A stretch of 64,000 bases of DNA from CAVSWT01 sp963731745 (GCA_963731745.1 CAVSWT010000010.1:1-64000), one strand, 5' to 3'; numbered from the stretch's first letter, positions 1 through 11,293 are shown. The notes: generated by a model not told the origin, from the sequence alone. Made by a program: numbers and translations.

Positions 1-660
1 GACTGACACTTTCATTGTCACACTGAGTTTATCGAAGTGTGAAGATTTATTGTCAGTGTTATCTTTCGTGCTTCAGCGGACTCATGCTTCGACTTCGCTC
101 AGCATGACATTCACATTGTCACACTGCATATGTCACACTGAGTTTATCGAAGTGTGACGTTTAAATGACAATCATATCGTTCATGATTCGACTCCGCTCA
201 CCATGACATTAGCATCATCAGAAAGATTTGTCATTCCGGACTCGATCCAGAATCTGAGATTCTGACTGAAGAGTAATATTCTATTGTCAGTCATGTCCTT
301 CATGCTTCGACCGGGCTCAGCATGACACTTTCATTGTCACACTGAGTCTATCGAAGTGTGAAGATTTATTGTCAGTGTTATCTTTCGTGCTTCAGCGGAC
401 TCATGCTTCGACAAGCTCAGCATGACATTCACATTGTCACACTGCATATGTCACACTGAGTTTATCGAAGTGTGAAGATTTATTGTCAGTGTTATCTTTC
501 GTGTTTCAGCGGACTCATGCTTCGACAAGCTCAGCATGACATTCACATTGTTACACTGCATATGTCACACAGAGCCGAGTCGAAGTGTGACGTTTAAATG
601 ACAATCATATCGTTCATGGTTCGACTTCGCTCACCATGACATTGTCATTGCCAGAAAGAT
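1..660. repeat. Cluster of dispersed palindromic intergenic repeats
   Basis: No gene is visible here. Two short imperfect palindromes recur: one of the form CACACTGAG-(TTTATC)-GAAGTGTG, the other of the form CTTCGACnnnGCTCAGCATGAC. They form larger near-identical blocks: the block starting near 7 returns near 326 (offset about 319 bases), and part of it returns again near 450. The same elements reappear at about 1790-2080, 19,430-19,520 and 23,240-23,330. This is typical of dispersed intergenic repeats in this group. There is no spacer diversity, so it is not a CRISPR array. Confidence 0.8.
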
Positions 661-663
661 TTG

Positions 664-1344
664 TTATTCCGAAATATTTGTATTAAGGGATGCCCAGCTT
701 ATCGCTTCTTCTTTTTTAATTACTGCGGCAGAATATATTATCATACTATTGTAGTCACTAATATCTTTTAACTCTTGTTTTGTTAAAATTATTTCTGCTG
801 AAAGGGAAGAATCAAGTTCTTCATAAGTAAATGATTTGGATACACTGATAAATTTGTAAGTGCCGGATTTGTTGCTGTCTTTTGGAGAATGTAAATAACA
901 AATAACTGCTAAATTTAAATCAGAAGAGATTAAATTAATATCAGCGGCTGAGTCCGGTTCCAATACTATTCTTATGGCCATGCCGTCAAATATAATTTCC
1001 TTAATAATATTTAAGCCGGAACCCGGGACAATAATATTTTTAACAGTAAGGCATGAACCTGAAACAAATTTGAGATTCTCTTTTAATATTTTATGGTAAA
1101 CGGGTTTGGTAGTTTGTAATGATTTCTGCCAGGCTGAAACTAAATTTGGATTGGAATTGATTATTGAAGAAAATTTTGATGAAATTGCAAAATTATTTCT
1201 TGCTCCCTTCGCCGGTTCGGACTGGCTTATTTTGTATTTGCCGGGACGGTAAGAAATGAATGTTTTGCCGTTCATTTTTCTTACTACATAATCACCGATT
1301 TTTCCATTAACCTCAAACAAAAAGCTGCTTTTTAATCTTGCCAT
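664..1344 (-). CDS. Hypothetical protein, 226 aa
   Basis: The start is the ATG at 1344, encoding MARLKSSFLFEVNGKIGDYV. There is no signal peptide or membrane segment. The first 60 residues (basic start, then GKIGDYVVRKMNGKTFISYRP, then a stretch with AKGARNNFAISSKF) resemble the N-terminus of DUF6266-type Bacteroidota proteins, which share the pattern of a short basic start, GK(I/V)G, a G-K-x-(F/Y)-(I/M) stretch and a run of A/R/F residues. That likeness is from memory and the function is unknown. The gene stands alone, flanked by repeats on both sides, so no operon context helps. Confidence 0.6.
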   Translation of the reverse strand: MARLKSSFLFEVNGKIGDYVVRKMNGKTFISYRPGKYKISQSEPAKGARNNFAISSKFSSIINSNPNLVSAWQKSLQTTKPVYHKILKENLKFVSGSCLTVKNIIVPGSGLNIIKEIIFDGMAIRIVLEPDSAADINLISSDLNLAVICYLHSPKDSNKSGTYKFISVSKSFTYEELDSSLSAEIILTKQELKDISDYNSMIIYSAAVIKKEEAISWASLNTNISE

Positions 1345-1738
1345 TTAATGTAATAATTCCATTTTTATCCAAAAAAAACACTTTAATTGATACTTGAAGT
1401 TTAAATATAATAAAATAAAAGGTGCTAAAATAGAAGATAAATATAATATTAACGTAATCAAGACGTATTCAGAACGGATACAAATACCGGATTTGATATG
1501 AATTGGTTAGAATTTAGCGACAAAATAACGGGTATAAGTCTTCACGGGTAATTTGGGATAAAGGCGGAAGGCAGAAAGTAGAAGCGCCTGTTGAAGAGCC
1601 GGTGAGTATTTAAAGGAATGACTGAATTGATTAAATGGTTAAATTGCTGAATTGTTTGAATGATGCATACGAATATGATTGGATAATTTATAGATAGAGT
1701 AAGCAATTGATCTAAATTATTTATTCTTAAATTTATTT

Positions 1739-1768
1739 AACCCCCGGTTGGGGGTTTTGCTTTTTTAA
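1739..1768 (+). terminator. Rho-independent terminator
   Basis: The stem is AACCCCC paired with GGGGGTT around a four-base loop (GGTT), followed by a T-rich tail ending in TTTTTT. The tail direction places it downstream of plus-strand transcription, that is, behind the decayed coding remnant at about 1454-1610 rather than any intact gene. Confidence 0.7.
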
Positions 1769-2216
1769 ATGTCCAAAACAAATTAACTCACCCCGCATAG
1801 CGGCAGTCAGGTGTGAAGTTTTATTGTCTATGCCATCGTTTATGGTTCGACTCCGCTCACCATGACATTTACATTGTTAGACATGTCGTTCAGTCTTCGA
1901 CAAGCTCTGACTGACATTCTCATTGTCACACTGATTATGTCACACTGAGCTCAGTCGAAGTGTGGACGTTTTATTGTCAATGTTATCTGTTCATGGTTCG
2001 ACATAGCTCACCATGACATTTGAAATGACACATTGACTATGTCACACTGAGCCCAGTCGAAGTGTGGCGTTATTACTGGAAATGATGTTATTCATTCTTC
2101 ATGTAAGCTTTGTATGAGAAATAATTTTTACAACTTTGACGGAATTTCATTTTTGAAGAGTATTAGATAGTAGGATATTACAAATTATTGATACTTGTTA
2201 AGCATAATTTATAATT

Positions 2217-2249
2217 ATAAACCCGGTTTCTTTAAGAAACCCGGTTTAT
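2217..2249. terminator. Hairpin, possible terminator
   Basis: A 16-base inverted repeat (ATAAACCCGGTTTCTT against AAGAAACCCGGTTTAT) has a single central mismatch and almost no loop. It lies about 90 bases upstream of the small gene at 2341. It could end transcription entering from upstream, or be a repeat-type hairpin. There is no long U-tract. Confidence 0.4.
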
Positions 2250-2340
2250 TTAGGTGATTTGCAATATAAATTATAAGTTGTGAAATAAAACAATAATAAA
2301 TAAATTAAATTTCTTAAACGGAAAGGAAGAAAGGAACATC

Positions 2341-2532
2341 ATGGATAACCAGCGGTTAAAAATATTATTCGATATGATTTTAAATACAGAGGAAGATGAA
2401 GAAGATATCCGGGCCTATTTTATTTCTCAGGGTGAAGATCCGGATGAAATAATTAAACAGGCATTAGACTTTGTAAAGCAAAAGACGGAAAAGATAAAAT
2501 CAAAACTCAAGGAAAATGAACAGAACAACTAA
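2341..2532 (+). CDS. Small acidic hypothetical protein, 63 aa
   Basis: The ATG at 2341 follows a purine-rich stretch (GGAAAGGAAGAAAGGA) that can act as a ribosome binding site, which supports translation. The protein is highly charged, with an acidic middle (TEEDEEDI) and a Lys/Glu-rich, probably helical C-terminus (about residues 38-63). It has no signal peptide, membrane segment or recognised domain. The gene ends about 60 bases before the left end of the IS3-type element. The function is unknown. Confidence 0.55.
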   Translation: MDNQRLKILFDMILNTEEDEEDIRAYFISQGEDPDEIIKQALDFVKQKTEKIKSKLKENEQNN

Positions 2533-2632
2533 TGATTAGGCTGCATGAGATTTAATCCGGCGGTTAACTATATCTTTATGTTACATGTATTGACCCAAAA
2601 AAGTTGACAAAAAAACCGAAGGGATATAGATT

Positions 2633-3037
2633 ATGTCAACAGAAAACACACAGGTTTATCCACAAGTTGGAGGTTATAATGAGACCTTCAAAATGTCAGT
2701 TGTTGCCGAAGTATTATCGGGTCAGATAACTCAGACAGCAGCATTAAAAAAATATGGAATAGGTGGCCATACTACAATAAGTAAATGGATAACTAAATAT
2801 GGCAGAAACAAAGAATTAAAAAAAATAACAAAGGTCAGTATGCCGAATGACAAATTAAAAATTAAAGAATTGAAGACCAGGATTCATCAATTGGAAACGG
2901 TACTGGCAGATCTGCAATTAGAGAACAAGTCATTAAATAAAGTTATTGAGATAGCAGAGCGGGAATATAAAATAAGCATAAAAAAAAATTCTGGTCCCAA
3001 ACTATTTTTGAACTCATCGAAGAAGACCGAAGAATGA
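2633..3037 (+). CDS. IS3-family transposase OrfA
   Basis: This 134-residue protein has an N-terminal helix-turn-helix (about residues 15-60: YNETFKMSVVAEVLSG, then IGGHTTISKWITKYG), which in this family binds the terminal repeats. It is followed by a coiled-coil/leucine-rich stretch (about 80-115, ELKTRIHQLETVLADLQLEN) used for multimerisation. The stop overlaps the orfB start as ATGA (3034-3037). This suggests termination-reinitiation coupling rather than the usual IS3 slippery-site fusion, although an A-run upstream could also support frameshifting. Confidence 0.8.
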   Translation: MSTENTQVYPQVGGYNETFKMSVVAEVLSGQITQTAALKKYGIGGHTTISKWITKYGRNKELKKITKVSMPNDKLKIKELKTRIHQLETVLADLQLENKSLNKVIEIAEREYKISIKKNSGPKLFLNSSKKTEE

Positions 3038-3852
3038 AGATAAAAAAGTTATGTTGCTTTTTGGGCTATTCAAGACAAGCATACTATAAGAGCCGAAGAC
3101 TAGAAAGGAAAACAGATAACCCCGGGTTGTTATCCTATATAGTCCAACGGCGGAAGGAACTTCCATTTGAAGGAGTAAGAAAACTGTATATGCATATAAA
3201 TAAACAAACAAATTTTACAATAAGCCGAAAAGTTTTACATGAGCTACTGGCGCAAAATGAGCTAATAATCAATAGAAGACGCAGATATAGGGTAATTACC
3301 AACTCATTGCATAATGGAATAGTATCAGAAAATCATCTAAAAAGAAAAACGCCCACACGCATATTTGAAGTACTGGTAAGTGATATAACATATCTTAGGA
3401 CCAGGGATGGTGAATATTATCTTACAGCAATAATGGATTTATATGCAAGAATGATATTAAGCTACTGTTTAACAAATAACTTGGGAGTTGATGGATTACT
3501 AAGATCATTTTTACTAATTCTAAAAAGATACAAAAATAAACTTAATGGGTGTATTTTTCATTCTGACAGAGGAATACAATTTTGTAGTAAAAGTTTTAAG
3601 GAATTAGCAGAAGCTGGCGGTGTAATCCTCAGTAATTCCCGAAAAGGAAATCCATATGATAATGCATGTATGGAAAGAGTATTTGCCACATTAAAGAATG
3701 AATATATGTTAAAAATTATTTTCCCTGATCTACAGAGTTTAAGCCGAGCTGTTAAGGATGCTGTTTATAGTTACAATAACAGAAGATTGCATATGTCTTT
3801 GAATCTAATGACACCAAAGCAATTTTTTATTGCTAACATGAAAAATTATTAA
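3034..3852 (+). CDS. IS3-family transposase OrfB (DDE integrase)
   Basis: This 272-residue protein is the catalytic transposase subunit. An N-terminal HTH_21-like helical region (residues 1-100) precedes an rve integrase core. The DDE triad is visible: D in LVSDITYLR, D in IFHSDRGIQFC, and E in DNACMERVFATLK, the last with the usual K seven residues later. Its length matches full OrfB proteins and there is no internal stop. It overlaps orfA by four bases. Confidence 0.85.
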   Translation: MKIKKLCCFLGYSRQAYYKSRRLERKTDNPGLLSYIVQRRKELPFEGVRKLYMHINKQTNFTISRKVLHELLAQNELIINRRRRYRVITNSLHNGIVSENHLKRKTPTRIFEVLVSDITYLRTRDGEYYLTAIMDLYARMILSYCLTNNLGVDGLLRSFLLILKRYKNKLNGCIFHSDRGIQFCSKSFKELAEAGGVILSNSRKGNPYDNACMERVFATLKNEYMLKIIFPDLQSLSRAVKDAVYSYNNRRLHMSLNLMTPKQFFIANMKNY

Positions 3853-3947
3853 CATCTTAACAAAGAATGAAAAAGTAACAAAAAGAAAGAAAACATTATT
3901 GTTAAAAAGTGTCAACCTTTTTTGGGATAGGTCAACATCCTCCTCAA

Positions 3948-4077
3948 TCCTCCTTGCAAGGAGGACTTTTGTTGGAGCGTTAAAACATATTATTATTAGC
4001 TCTATCTTTACATTGTTAAAATTGGCCTAACACGTAATTCCCCCTTGCCAAACAGCAGTACCTTTGGCAGAAGGGGG
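3948..4077. repeat. Two intergenic hairpins
   Basis: At 3948-3965 there is a perfect 18-base palindrome (TCCTCCTTG/CAAGGAGGA). At 4040-4077, CCCCCTTGCCAAA pairs with TTTGGCAGAAGGGGG around a short loop. Neither overlaps a gene. They lie between the IS right end and hsdR and look like mobile intergenic repeats; the first has only a weak T-stretch, so a terminator role is uncertain. The rest of 3935-4257 shows nothing I recognise. Confidence 0.6.
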
Positions 4078-4257
4078 ACGAAGGGGGATGTAAAAATACA
4101 ACTAAGTTATTTCTTTAAATGAGCTGAAATTTTTTATTTTTCTTTCCCTCTTTACCATGATAATTAATATTCTTATCTTGATTTCCGCAATTGATTACTA
4201 AAAGGGATATTAATTGGCTTCACACTTTTCAATTCGCTTCTTATATGGATTTGTTCA

Positions 4258-7027
4258 ATGACTCCCGAACAAGAAGCACGAATAAATATTGATAAGAAAT
4301 TAGAACAAGCAGGCTGGGTTGTTCAAGATTTAAAAGATTTCAATCCTTCTGCAAGTTTAGGAATTGCTGTTCGCGAATATCCCACTGAATCCGGTTCAGC
4401 AGATTATATTCTTTTTGTAGAACGCAAACCGGTTGGTGTTATTGAAGCAAAGAAAGAAGGGCATACTCTCAGCCAGGTTCATGACCAAACTATTAGATAT
4501 GCTGCAGATGATTTGAAGTATGTCAAAAAAGTTAATGAACTTCCTTTCCAGTATGAATCAACAGGAAATGAAACTTTCTTTACTGATGGAAGAGACCCAA
4601 TCCCAAAGCAAAGAGAAATATTTAATTTTCACAAACCCGAAACTCTTTACGAATTTATCGAATCAGCCTGATACTCTCCGCACAAGATTAAAGAATTTCC
4701 CAACTCTAAGTTCAACCAGGTTGCGAGTTTGCCAGGTTAATGCAATTATAAATCTCGAAGAATCATTTGCAATGAATAGGCCCCGTGCCTTAGTACAAAT
4801 GGCAACCGGTGCCGGAAAAACTTTTACAGCAATTACTTCAGTTTACCGTCTCCTTAAATTTGCAAAAGCAAAACGAATTTTATTTTTAGTTGATACAAGG
4901 AATTTAGGCAAGCAGGCTGAACAGGAATTTCAGGCATTTAAGCCGAATGATGATAAAAGACTTTTCACAGAACTCTACAATGTTCAAAGGCTGCGTTCTA
5001 ATTTTATTGACCCGGCTGCACAAGTTTGTATCAGCACCATTCAAAGAATGTATTCAATTCTAAAAGGCAAAGAGCTTGATGAATCTCTTGAAGATAATTC
5101 TTCTTATGAATAAAAATAATTGATAAGCCTGTTGATGTTGCTTATACCCCAAACTTTCCAATTGAAACATTTGATTTTATAATTATAGATGAATGCCACC
5201 GTTCAATTTATAATTTGTGGAAACAAGTGCTGGATTATTTCGATGCTTTCTTAATCGGACTAACAGCCACACCGGATAAACGCACCTTTGCTTTCTTCCA
5301 TGAAAATATTGTAAGCGAATATACATTAAAGCAGTCCATCTCTGACAAGGTTAATGTCGGTTATGATGTTTATACTATTGAAACGGAAATAACACAGCAT
5401 GGCGCATCAATTAAAGCAAAGCAGTATGTTGACCTCCGAAATAAAATGACCCGCAAAAAAGAATGGAAGCAGCTTGATGATGAAATAAATTATGAACCTT
5501 CTCAGCTTGATAGAGATATTGTTAATCCCAGCCAGATAAGAAATATTATCCGTGAATATAAAAGAGTATTGAAGGAAGAATTTTATCCCGAACGCGGTGA
5601 AGATTATGAAGTTCCCAAAACTCTAATCTTTGCAAAAACAGATAGCCATGCTGAAGATATTGTTCATATTGTGCGGGAAGAATTTGGAGAAGGAAATGAC
5701 TTCTGTAAAAAGATAACTTACAAAGCTGTTGATGAAGACCCCGAATCAATACTTCAGCAGTTTCGTACCGGCTATAATCCGCGTATTGCGGTTACAGTTG
5801 ATATGATTGCAACCGGCACAGATGTAAAGCCCATTGAAGTGCTTATCTTTATGCGTGATGTCCGCTCACGGAATTATTTTCAGCAGATGATTGGAAGAGG
5901 AACAAGGTCGTTCAGTAAGGATGAGCTTATAAAAGTTACTCCAAGTGCCAAGCTGAACAAGGAACGTTTTTATATTATTGATGCTGCGGGAGTTTTCAAA
6001 TCTGTTAAGGTTGATTATCCGGTAGTTGATAAAAAGCCGACAGTGCCGTTAAAGGATTTAATGAAGATGGCAATACTTCAGCCGGATGAAGATATATTAA
6101 GTGCGCTTGCATCCCGGCTTACAAAAATTGATAAGCAGATAACCGAAGCAGACAGAAATAAGTTTATCAGAAATAACAGAAGGCAAAAGCATTACCGAAG
6201 TTGCCAAACAGCTTGCAGATGTTTATGACCCTGATGTAGTAGATAAAAATGTTAGAGAGAAATTTAAACTACCGGATGATGCCGAACCAACAGAAGAACA
6301 AATCCAATCAGCTATTCAGCCAATCATTCAATCAGCAATTAAGCCGTTTGATAATCCAGCGCTGAGAGATTTTGTTGAAACAGTTCGCCAGAAAATATAT
6401 CAAGTAATTGATGAAACAAATCCCGACAGAATTACTCACTCTGGTTTTGATAAACATGCAAAAGAAAATGCAGATGAGATAATAAATAATTTCCGGAAGT
6501 TTATTGATGAAAATAAAGATGAGATAACAGCACTAAAAATTATTTACAACTCACGTAAGAACATCATTAATGATGTTCCTACATATAAAATGTTAACAGA
6601 CCTTCGCGATGCAATGGCAAATCCTCCATACATGTTAACAATTGACAGATATGGAATGCCTACCAGAGAATTGAACCGAAGCGGACAAAAACACAGAACA
6701 ACAGTTGGAATGCTGACGGATATAATTTCTCTGCTGCGCTTTGAGCTTAAAATTGATAATACACTTGAACCATACAGCGAAATAGTAAACCGCAGATTTA
6801 AGCAATGGGTATTTAAACGGAATGCCGGGCCTGTGCAGTTTACTGAAGAGCAGATGGAATGGCTTAGAATGATTAAAGATTATATTATCACTTCCGTTAA
6901 AATGGAAAAGGAAGCATTTGATTATACACCTTTTATTGATAAAGGCGGATTGGGAAAATTTTGGAAGCTGTTTGGTGATAAAACAGATAGTTTAATTGAG
7001 GAATTAAATTCAGAATTAGCTGCTTAA
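4258..7027 (+). pseudogene. hsdR: Type I restriction enzyme R subunit HsdR, frame-interrupted
   Basis: HsdR is the DNA-translocating, cleaving subunit of type I restriction enzymes. The N-terminal HSDR_N nuclease domain shows D and EAK in SADYILF and VGVIEAKKEG. The SF2 motor has Walker A (MATGAGKTFTA), a DECH box (IIIDECHRS), LTATPDKR and the arginine-finger motif QMIGRGTR. A C-terminal helical domain follows to 7027. The reading frame breaks three times: near 4665 (one extra base, before QPDTLR), near 5111 (a TAA codon, read on by skipping two bases) and near 6175 (one extra base, before GKSITEV). Between breaks the protein is well conserved and together gives a near full-length subunit of about 920 residues. 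This means either very recent decay or indel errors in the assembly. Confidence 0.85.
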
Positions 7028-7046
7028 AATAAAAGTGGAGACTTAG

Positions 7047-9978
7047 ATGAGTGATTATAATAAATTCGAAAGGGGCTCAGAATGGAGTAAGTGGGATTTA
7101 CATATTCACACTCCCGCTTCGTTCTTTTGGAGAGGCGGTAAAAATCTAAAAGATATGAATGCTGTAGAAAAAGAACAGAGTTTGAAAGATTTTATTAAAA
7201 CGGTTAATGATTCCGATGTTGAAGTTTTTTGTATTATGGATTACTGGACATTCGATTGGTATTTGGAGTTAAAAGAATATCTAAAAGACAAACCCTCCTT
7301 ATTAAATAAACTTATTTTACCAGGAATGGAATTAAGGATTGAATGTCCTGTTGATTATAGATTAAATATCCATTGCATACTATCAGATAAACTAACTAAG
7401 CAAGAGTTAATAGATTTTAAATCTGAATTATATATTAGATCAATTGATAAAAAATTATCAGATGATGCATTAATTATTTTTGCGAATAGTCTAGATGAAA
7501 GTAAAGCACGAAAACATGGATTTAATTCTCCAGAATCTTTATCCGAATCTGATTTATTAAAATTAGGTTCGAGTACAGCAGAAATTACTAAGGAATCATT
7601 AAAAGAAGCGTTTAAACAAATTCCTAAAGAAAACGGGTATATAATATTACCGTATGATACTTCAGATGGATTATTGAATTTAAATTGGGAAGAACATCCT
7701 CATGATGACAATTATTTTATGCAAAGTACTCATATTTTTGAAAACTAGAGATCAAAGAAATATTGATTTGATTTGTGGAAAGAAAACTTCCGAAAACGAA
7801 AAATTCTTTGAGAATTTTTTTAAAACTCTTGGCTCAAAACCAAAACCATGTATATCTGGAAGTGATGCACACAAATTTTCTGATTATGGAGTTTTTCCAT
7901 CTGAAAAAACAACTTGGATTAAATCCAATCCAACATTTGAAGGTTTGAAACAAATTATTTATGAACCTCAACTACGAGTTCGAATACAGTCACATAAGCC
8001 CGAAGAAAAAAATAGCTTTTTGACAATAGATAGTGTAAGATTTATTGATGATGATTCTAGGAAAGTATTACCCTCAAATACCATAAAATTAAATCCATAT
8101 TTAAATTCAATCATTGGTGGAAAATCCTCCGGCAAATCCTTATTACTTTTTAATATAGCAAGGTCAATTGATGAAGAGGAAGTATTGTATAAAGATAAAG
8201 ACTTATTGGAAAAATATGATGCTAAAGATAGTAGTTACGATTTTGAAGTAAATTGGAGTGACGGTTTCATTTCACAAAAGTCAAAAAATGATGCTACAGA
8301 AAAAAGGAAAATTACTTATATCCCGCAATTATATATTTCAAAGTTAGTTGATAATGAAAATGATCTAAGTAATTTTAATAAGCTCATATTAGATACCATA
8401 AAAGATTTAGACAAACGAATAAATATTGATGGCGAATTACAAAATATCTCAGATATTTATAATGATTCCATTGTAGATATCAATAAGGCTACATCGGAAT
8501 TATCAAAATTGATTAATGATTTGTTTAATGAAATCGATGTAATTAACCAACTAAGAGGCAATCAAAAAAAGATTGGAGAAAAAAAGTCAATTAAAGCAGA
8601 ATTAGAGAAGAAGAAAAAAAGTATAGATGAATTAACTTCAAAAGGAGAACTAACTGAGGAAGAAAAGGAAAAACATGATTCATTAACACAAAGCAAAGAA
8701 GATAATAATTCTAGCTTAACGAATTTCAAAAATAACATTTCAATTTTAGAAAAATATGAAACAGAATTACAGCAGTTGGTAGACACCTTTGCTGATGATG
8801 TAGATAATATTGAATCACTAATTAATGATGAGTCTGAAATTACAACAGGATTAAATACAAAGATCAATAATTGGTCAGAAACTATAAAAAAATCGCTAAA
8901 AGAAAAACTTAGTGAAATAAAAGTAGGTATTAAAGTTAGTACTACTGATTATAACCAACATATATCGAAAATAGAGAAGGAGATTGAGGAACTTGATAAC
9001 GCTCTCGTTCCAATACTAACAAAATTATCAAATCAGCAACAGCTTACTGAATTGAATAATGACATTAAAGATTTAAAAGAATCACTAAATAAGTATGAAG
9101 AAAATGAAAAACAGTTAAGTAATTCAAAAAAGAAATTTGACTCTTATAGAAATAATATTTTAAAAGAATATGATAAGATATTTAATACTTATATGGATCT
9201 TATAAATTTTTTAATGAGAGAAGAAATAAGAAAAATTGATAGCATTGAGATAGTAACCAGATTAACAATAAACAAAAGGCGTTTCAGAACTAATTTTACA
9301 GAATTATTCGACAACCGCTCACATTTTAGAAATGATTTGGAACTTTTTGACACAGCAAATGAAATAGTTTTCAATTCAGAATCCTATCTTAGTCTTTTTC
9401 ATGATTTATTTTTAAAACTGATTGAAGATAAAACTGAAAATTTTGTTTTAAAATATGCTACCTTAAAGGAAGCTATGTTAAGATTATTCGAGAATTATTT
9501 TGAAATAGAATTTGATATTCTTTATAGAGGTGACAATTTAATGCAAATGTCCCCTGGTAAAATTGGACTTGTTTTAGTTCATCTTTATCTACAGTTCAGT
9601 AATGCAAAATATCCAATCCTTATTGATCAACCGGAAGAAAATTTAGATAACAGAACAGTTTATGAAGAATTAGTAGGGTTTATTCGAGAGAAAAAAATAC
9701 AAAGACAAATTATCATAGTGACGCATAATCCAAATCTTGTAGTCTCCACAGATTCCGAACAAATAATCGTCTGTAATCAAGGGGGACAACAGGCAAATAA
9801 AGACAATAAAGAATATTTATTTGAATATGTAAGCGGTTCATTGGAATTTAGCCAAGAAAAAGATGAAGCTAAGCAAGGAATACTTTATAAAATGGGTATT
9901 CGCGAACATGTTTGTGATATTCTTGAAGGTGGCGAGGAAGCATTTGAAAAAAGAGAACAAAAATATGGATTTGCTTAA
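7047..9978 (+). CDS. TrlF-type PHP domain + SMC-like AAA ATPase (one frame break)
   Basis: This protein of about 977 residues starts at the ATG at 7047. The N-terminal PHP phosphoesterase domain has the metal-binding motif WDLHIHTPAS (about residues 13-22), and a later PHP motif SGSDAHKFSDYG. The C-terminal part is an SMC/RecN-like ATPase. It has Walker A (IIGGKSSGKS, about residue 356), a long coiled coil rich in Lys/Glu (about 440-700), Walker B/signature region (PILIDQPEENLDN, about 858) and the H-loop ITHN-type VTHNPNLV. This architecture is that of the TrlF family often found inside restriction loci. One extra base near 7745 (AAC-T-AGA) ends the first frame at a TAG; reading resumes as RDQRNIDLI. 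It lies 19 bases after hsdR and overlaps hsdS by 14 bases. Confidence 0.75.
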
Positions 9979-11293
9979 TCTTCCTCCCAACTGGTCTTGG
10001 GCTAAACTTTTTGATATAATTGGTAAAGATGGCGTTTTCATTGATGGAGATTGGGTCGAAAGCAAAGACCAAGATCCGAACGGCGAAGTACGACTAATTC
10101 AATTAGCTGATATTGGTGAGTTAGAATTTAAGGATAAATCAGATCGTTATTTAACCTATAAGAAAGCAATTGAGTTAAATTGCACGTTTTTATTAAAAGG
10201 AGATATTCTAATTGCTCGAATGCCAGATCCATTGGGAAGAGCTTGCATTTTCCCTTTGAATGGGGAAAATAAATACGTGACGGTTGTGGATGTAGCGATT
10301 GTCAGAGTAGACAAAACAATAATTGATAACAAATTTTTGTGTTATATAATTAATGCTTCGCAGAGTAGAAATAACATTTCTGCACTTCAAAGTGGTTCAA
10401 CTAGAAAGAGGATATCCCGAAAGAATTTAGGAACAATACTTTTCCCGTTACCCCCACCATCACATCAAAAAAAAATAGTCGCCAAAATAGAAGAACTCTT
10501 CAGCGAATTGGATAATGGAATTGAGCAGCTTAAAAAAGCAAAAGAGCAATTAAAAACTTACCGGCAAGCTGTCCTTAAATTTGCCTTTGAAGGAAAGCTA
10601 ACCAACCATGAACGCTTGAATGGCATTCAAGAGGTCGATAACATTCTCAAAGCAGCCGAACCAGAAGTTTCATATAATCCAAAAGATTTACCGGAAGGTT
10701 GGAAGTGGGTGAAGCTGGAAGCAATTTGTGAAAAAGTAACAGACGGTGAACACATTAGACCTAAAACTATAAATCAAGGAATACCGTTTCTTTCTGCTAA
10801 AGATGTTAGAGATAATAACGTGACTTTTGAAAATCCTCTTTATATATCTGAAGAAGATGCAAACAAATATTGGAATAGATGTAATCCAGAAAAAGGAGAT
10901 ATATTAATTGTAAGCCGAGGTGCAACAGTTGGGAGACTTTGTGTCTTAAAAACTGAAAGAAGGTTTTGTTTATTGGGTAGCGTTATCTTATTAAAAATAA
11001 ATAAAGATGTGAATTCGAACTTTCTTTCTTATTTATTAAAGTCATCTAAAATAAATAAAGAAATAATTGCTGTATCTGGAGCCACTGCACAACAAGCGAT
11101 TTATCTGCGAGATATTAAAAAGGTAAATATTCCATTACCACCTTTAACATCACAATATCAAATAGTAGAAGAAATAGAATCTCGCTTTTCATTTGCAGAC
11201 AAATTAGAACAAACAATAGATGAAAACCTAACTAAAGCAGAAACGCTAAGGCAATCAATTCTTAAACAAGCATTTGAGGGGAGGTTGGTATGA
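9965..11293 (+). CDS. hsdS: Type I restriction-modification specificity subunit HsdS
   Basis: HsdS chooses the DNA target for the methylase and nuclease. The 443-residue form starting at ATG 9965 (MDLLNLPPNWSW) is preferred over an upstream start at 9863 that would overlap the ATPase gene deeply. Two target-recognition halves are visible, each opening with a W-rich motif (LPPNWSWAKL near residue 4, LPEGWKWVKL near 240) and each closing with PLPPP/PLPPL plus a helical spacer (IVAKIEELFSELD and IVEEIESRFSFAD). This is the classic two-TRD, two-helix layout. Unlike hsdR and hsdM it is uninterrupted. The stop overlaps the next start (ATGA-like overlap at 11290-11293). Confidence 0.85.
   Translation: MDLLNLPPNWSWAKLFDIIGKDGVFIDGDWVESKDQDPNGEVRLIQLADIGELEFKDKSDRYLTYKKAIELNCTFLLKGDILIARMPDPLGRACIFPLNGENKYVTVVDVAIVRVDKTIIDNKFLCYIINASQSRNNISALQSGSTRKRISRKNLGTILFPLPPPSHQKKIVAKIEELFSELDNGIEQLKKAKEQLKTYRQAVLKFAFEGKLTNHERLNGIQEVDNILKAAEPEVSYNPKDLPEGWKWVKLEAICEKVTDGEHIRPKTINQGIPFLSAKDVRDNNVTFENPLYISEEDANKYWNRCNPEKGDILIVSRGATVGRLCVLKTERRFCLLGSVILLKINKDVNSNFLSYLLKSSKINKEIIAVSGATAQQAIYLRDIKKVNIPLPPLTSQYQIVEEIESRFSFADKLEQTIDENLTKAETLRQSILKQAFEGRLV

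Larger units (their letters stand above)
1345..2340. other. Intergenic region with gene remnant, terminator and repeats
   Basis: No intact gene is seen in this roughly 1 kb. Around 1454-1551 a short open stretch on the plus strand reads like the tail of a lost protein (TGFDMNWLEFSDKITGISLH, then a stop), and further broken coding-like sequence runs to about 1610. A strong terminator follows at 1739-1768. Palindromic repeats of the type found at 1-660 fill 1790-2080, and a separate hairpin lies at 2217-2249. Confidence 0.5.
2591..3934 (+). mobile_element. IS3-family insertion sequence, complete
   Basis: The element carries an orfA/orfB pair between imperfect terminal inverted repeats. The left end reads TGACC-CAAAAAA-GTTGACA (2591-2609); the right end, read on the opposite strand from 3934, gives TGACC, then CCCAAAAAAGGTTGACA. 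The core CCCAAAAAA(G)GTTGACA is shared. I could not identify a clear target-site duplication, so the outermost bases may be off by a few. Both ORFs are intact and the catalytic residues are present, so it may still be active. Confidence 0.75.

Noticed and set aside
1..660. Regularly recurring short palindromes that could suggest a CRISPR array
   Set aside because: The repeats differ in length and order, spacers are themselves repeated, and the same elements occur singly elsewhere. No cas genes are present.
4258..7027. hsdR pieces as separate small genes
   Set aside because: The pieces together give one collinear HsdR with all motifs in order; none has its own start region.
9863..9964. Longer start for hsdS at 9863
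   Set aside because: It would overlap the TrlF-type gene by 116 bases and add residues unlike HsdS; ATG 9965 begins exactly at the conserved LPPNWSW start.
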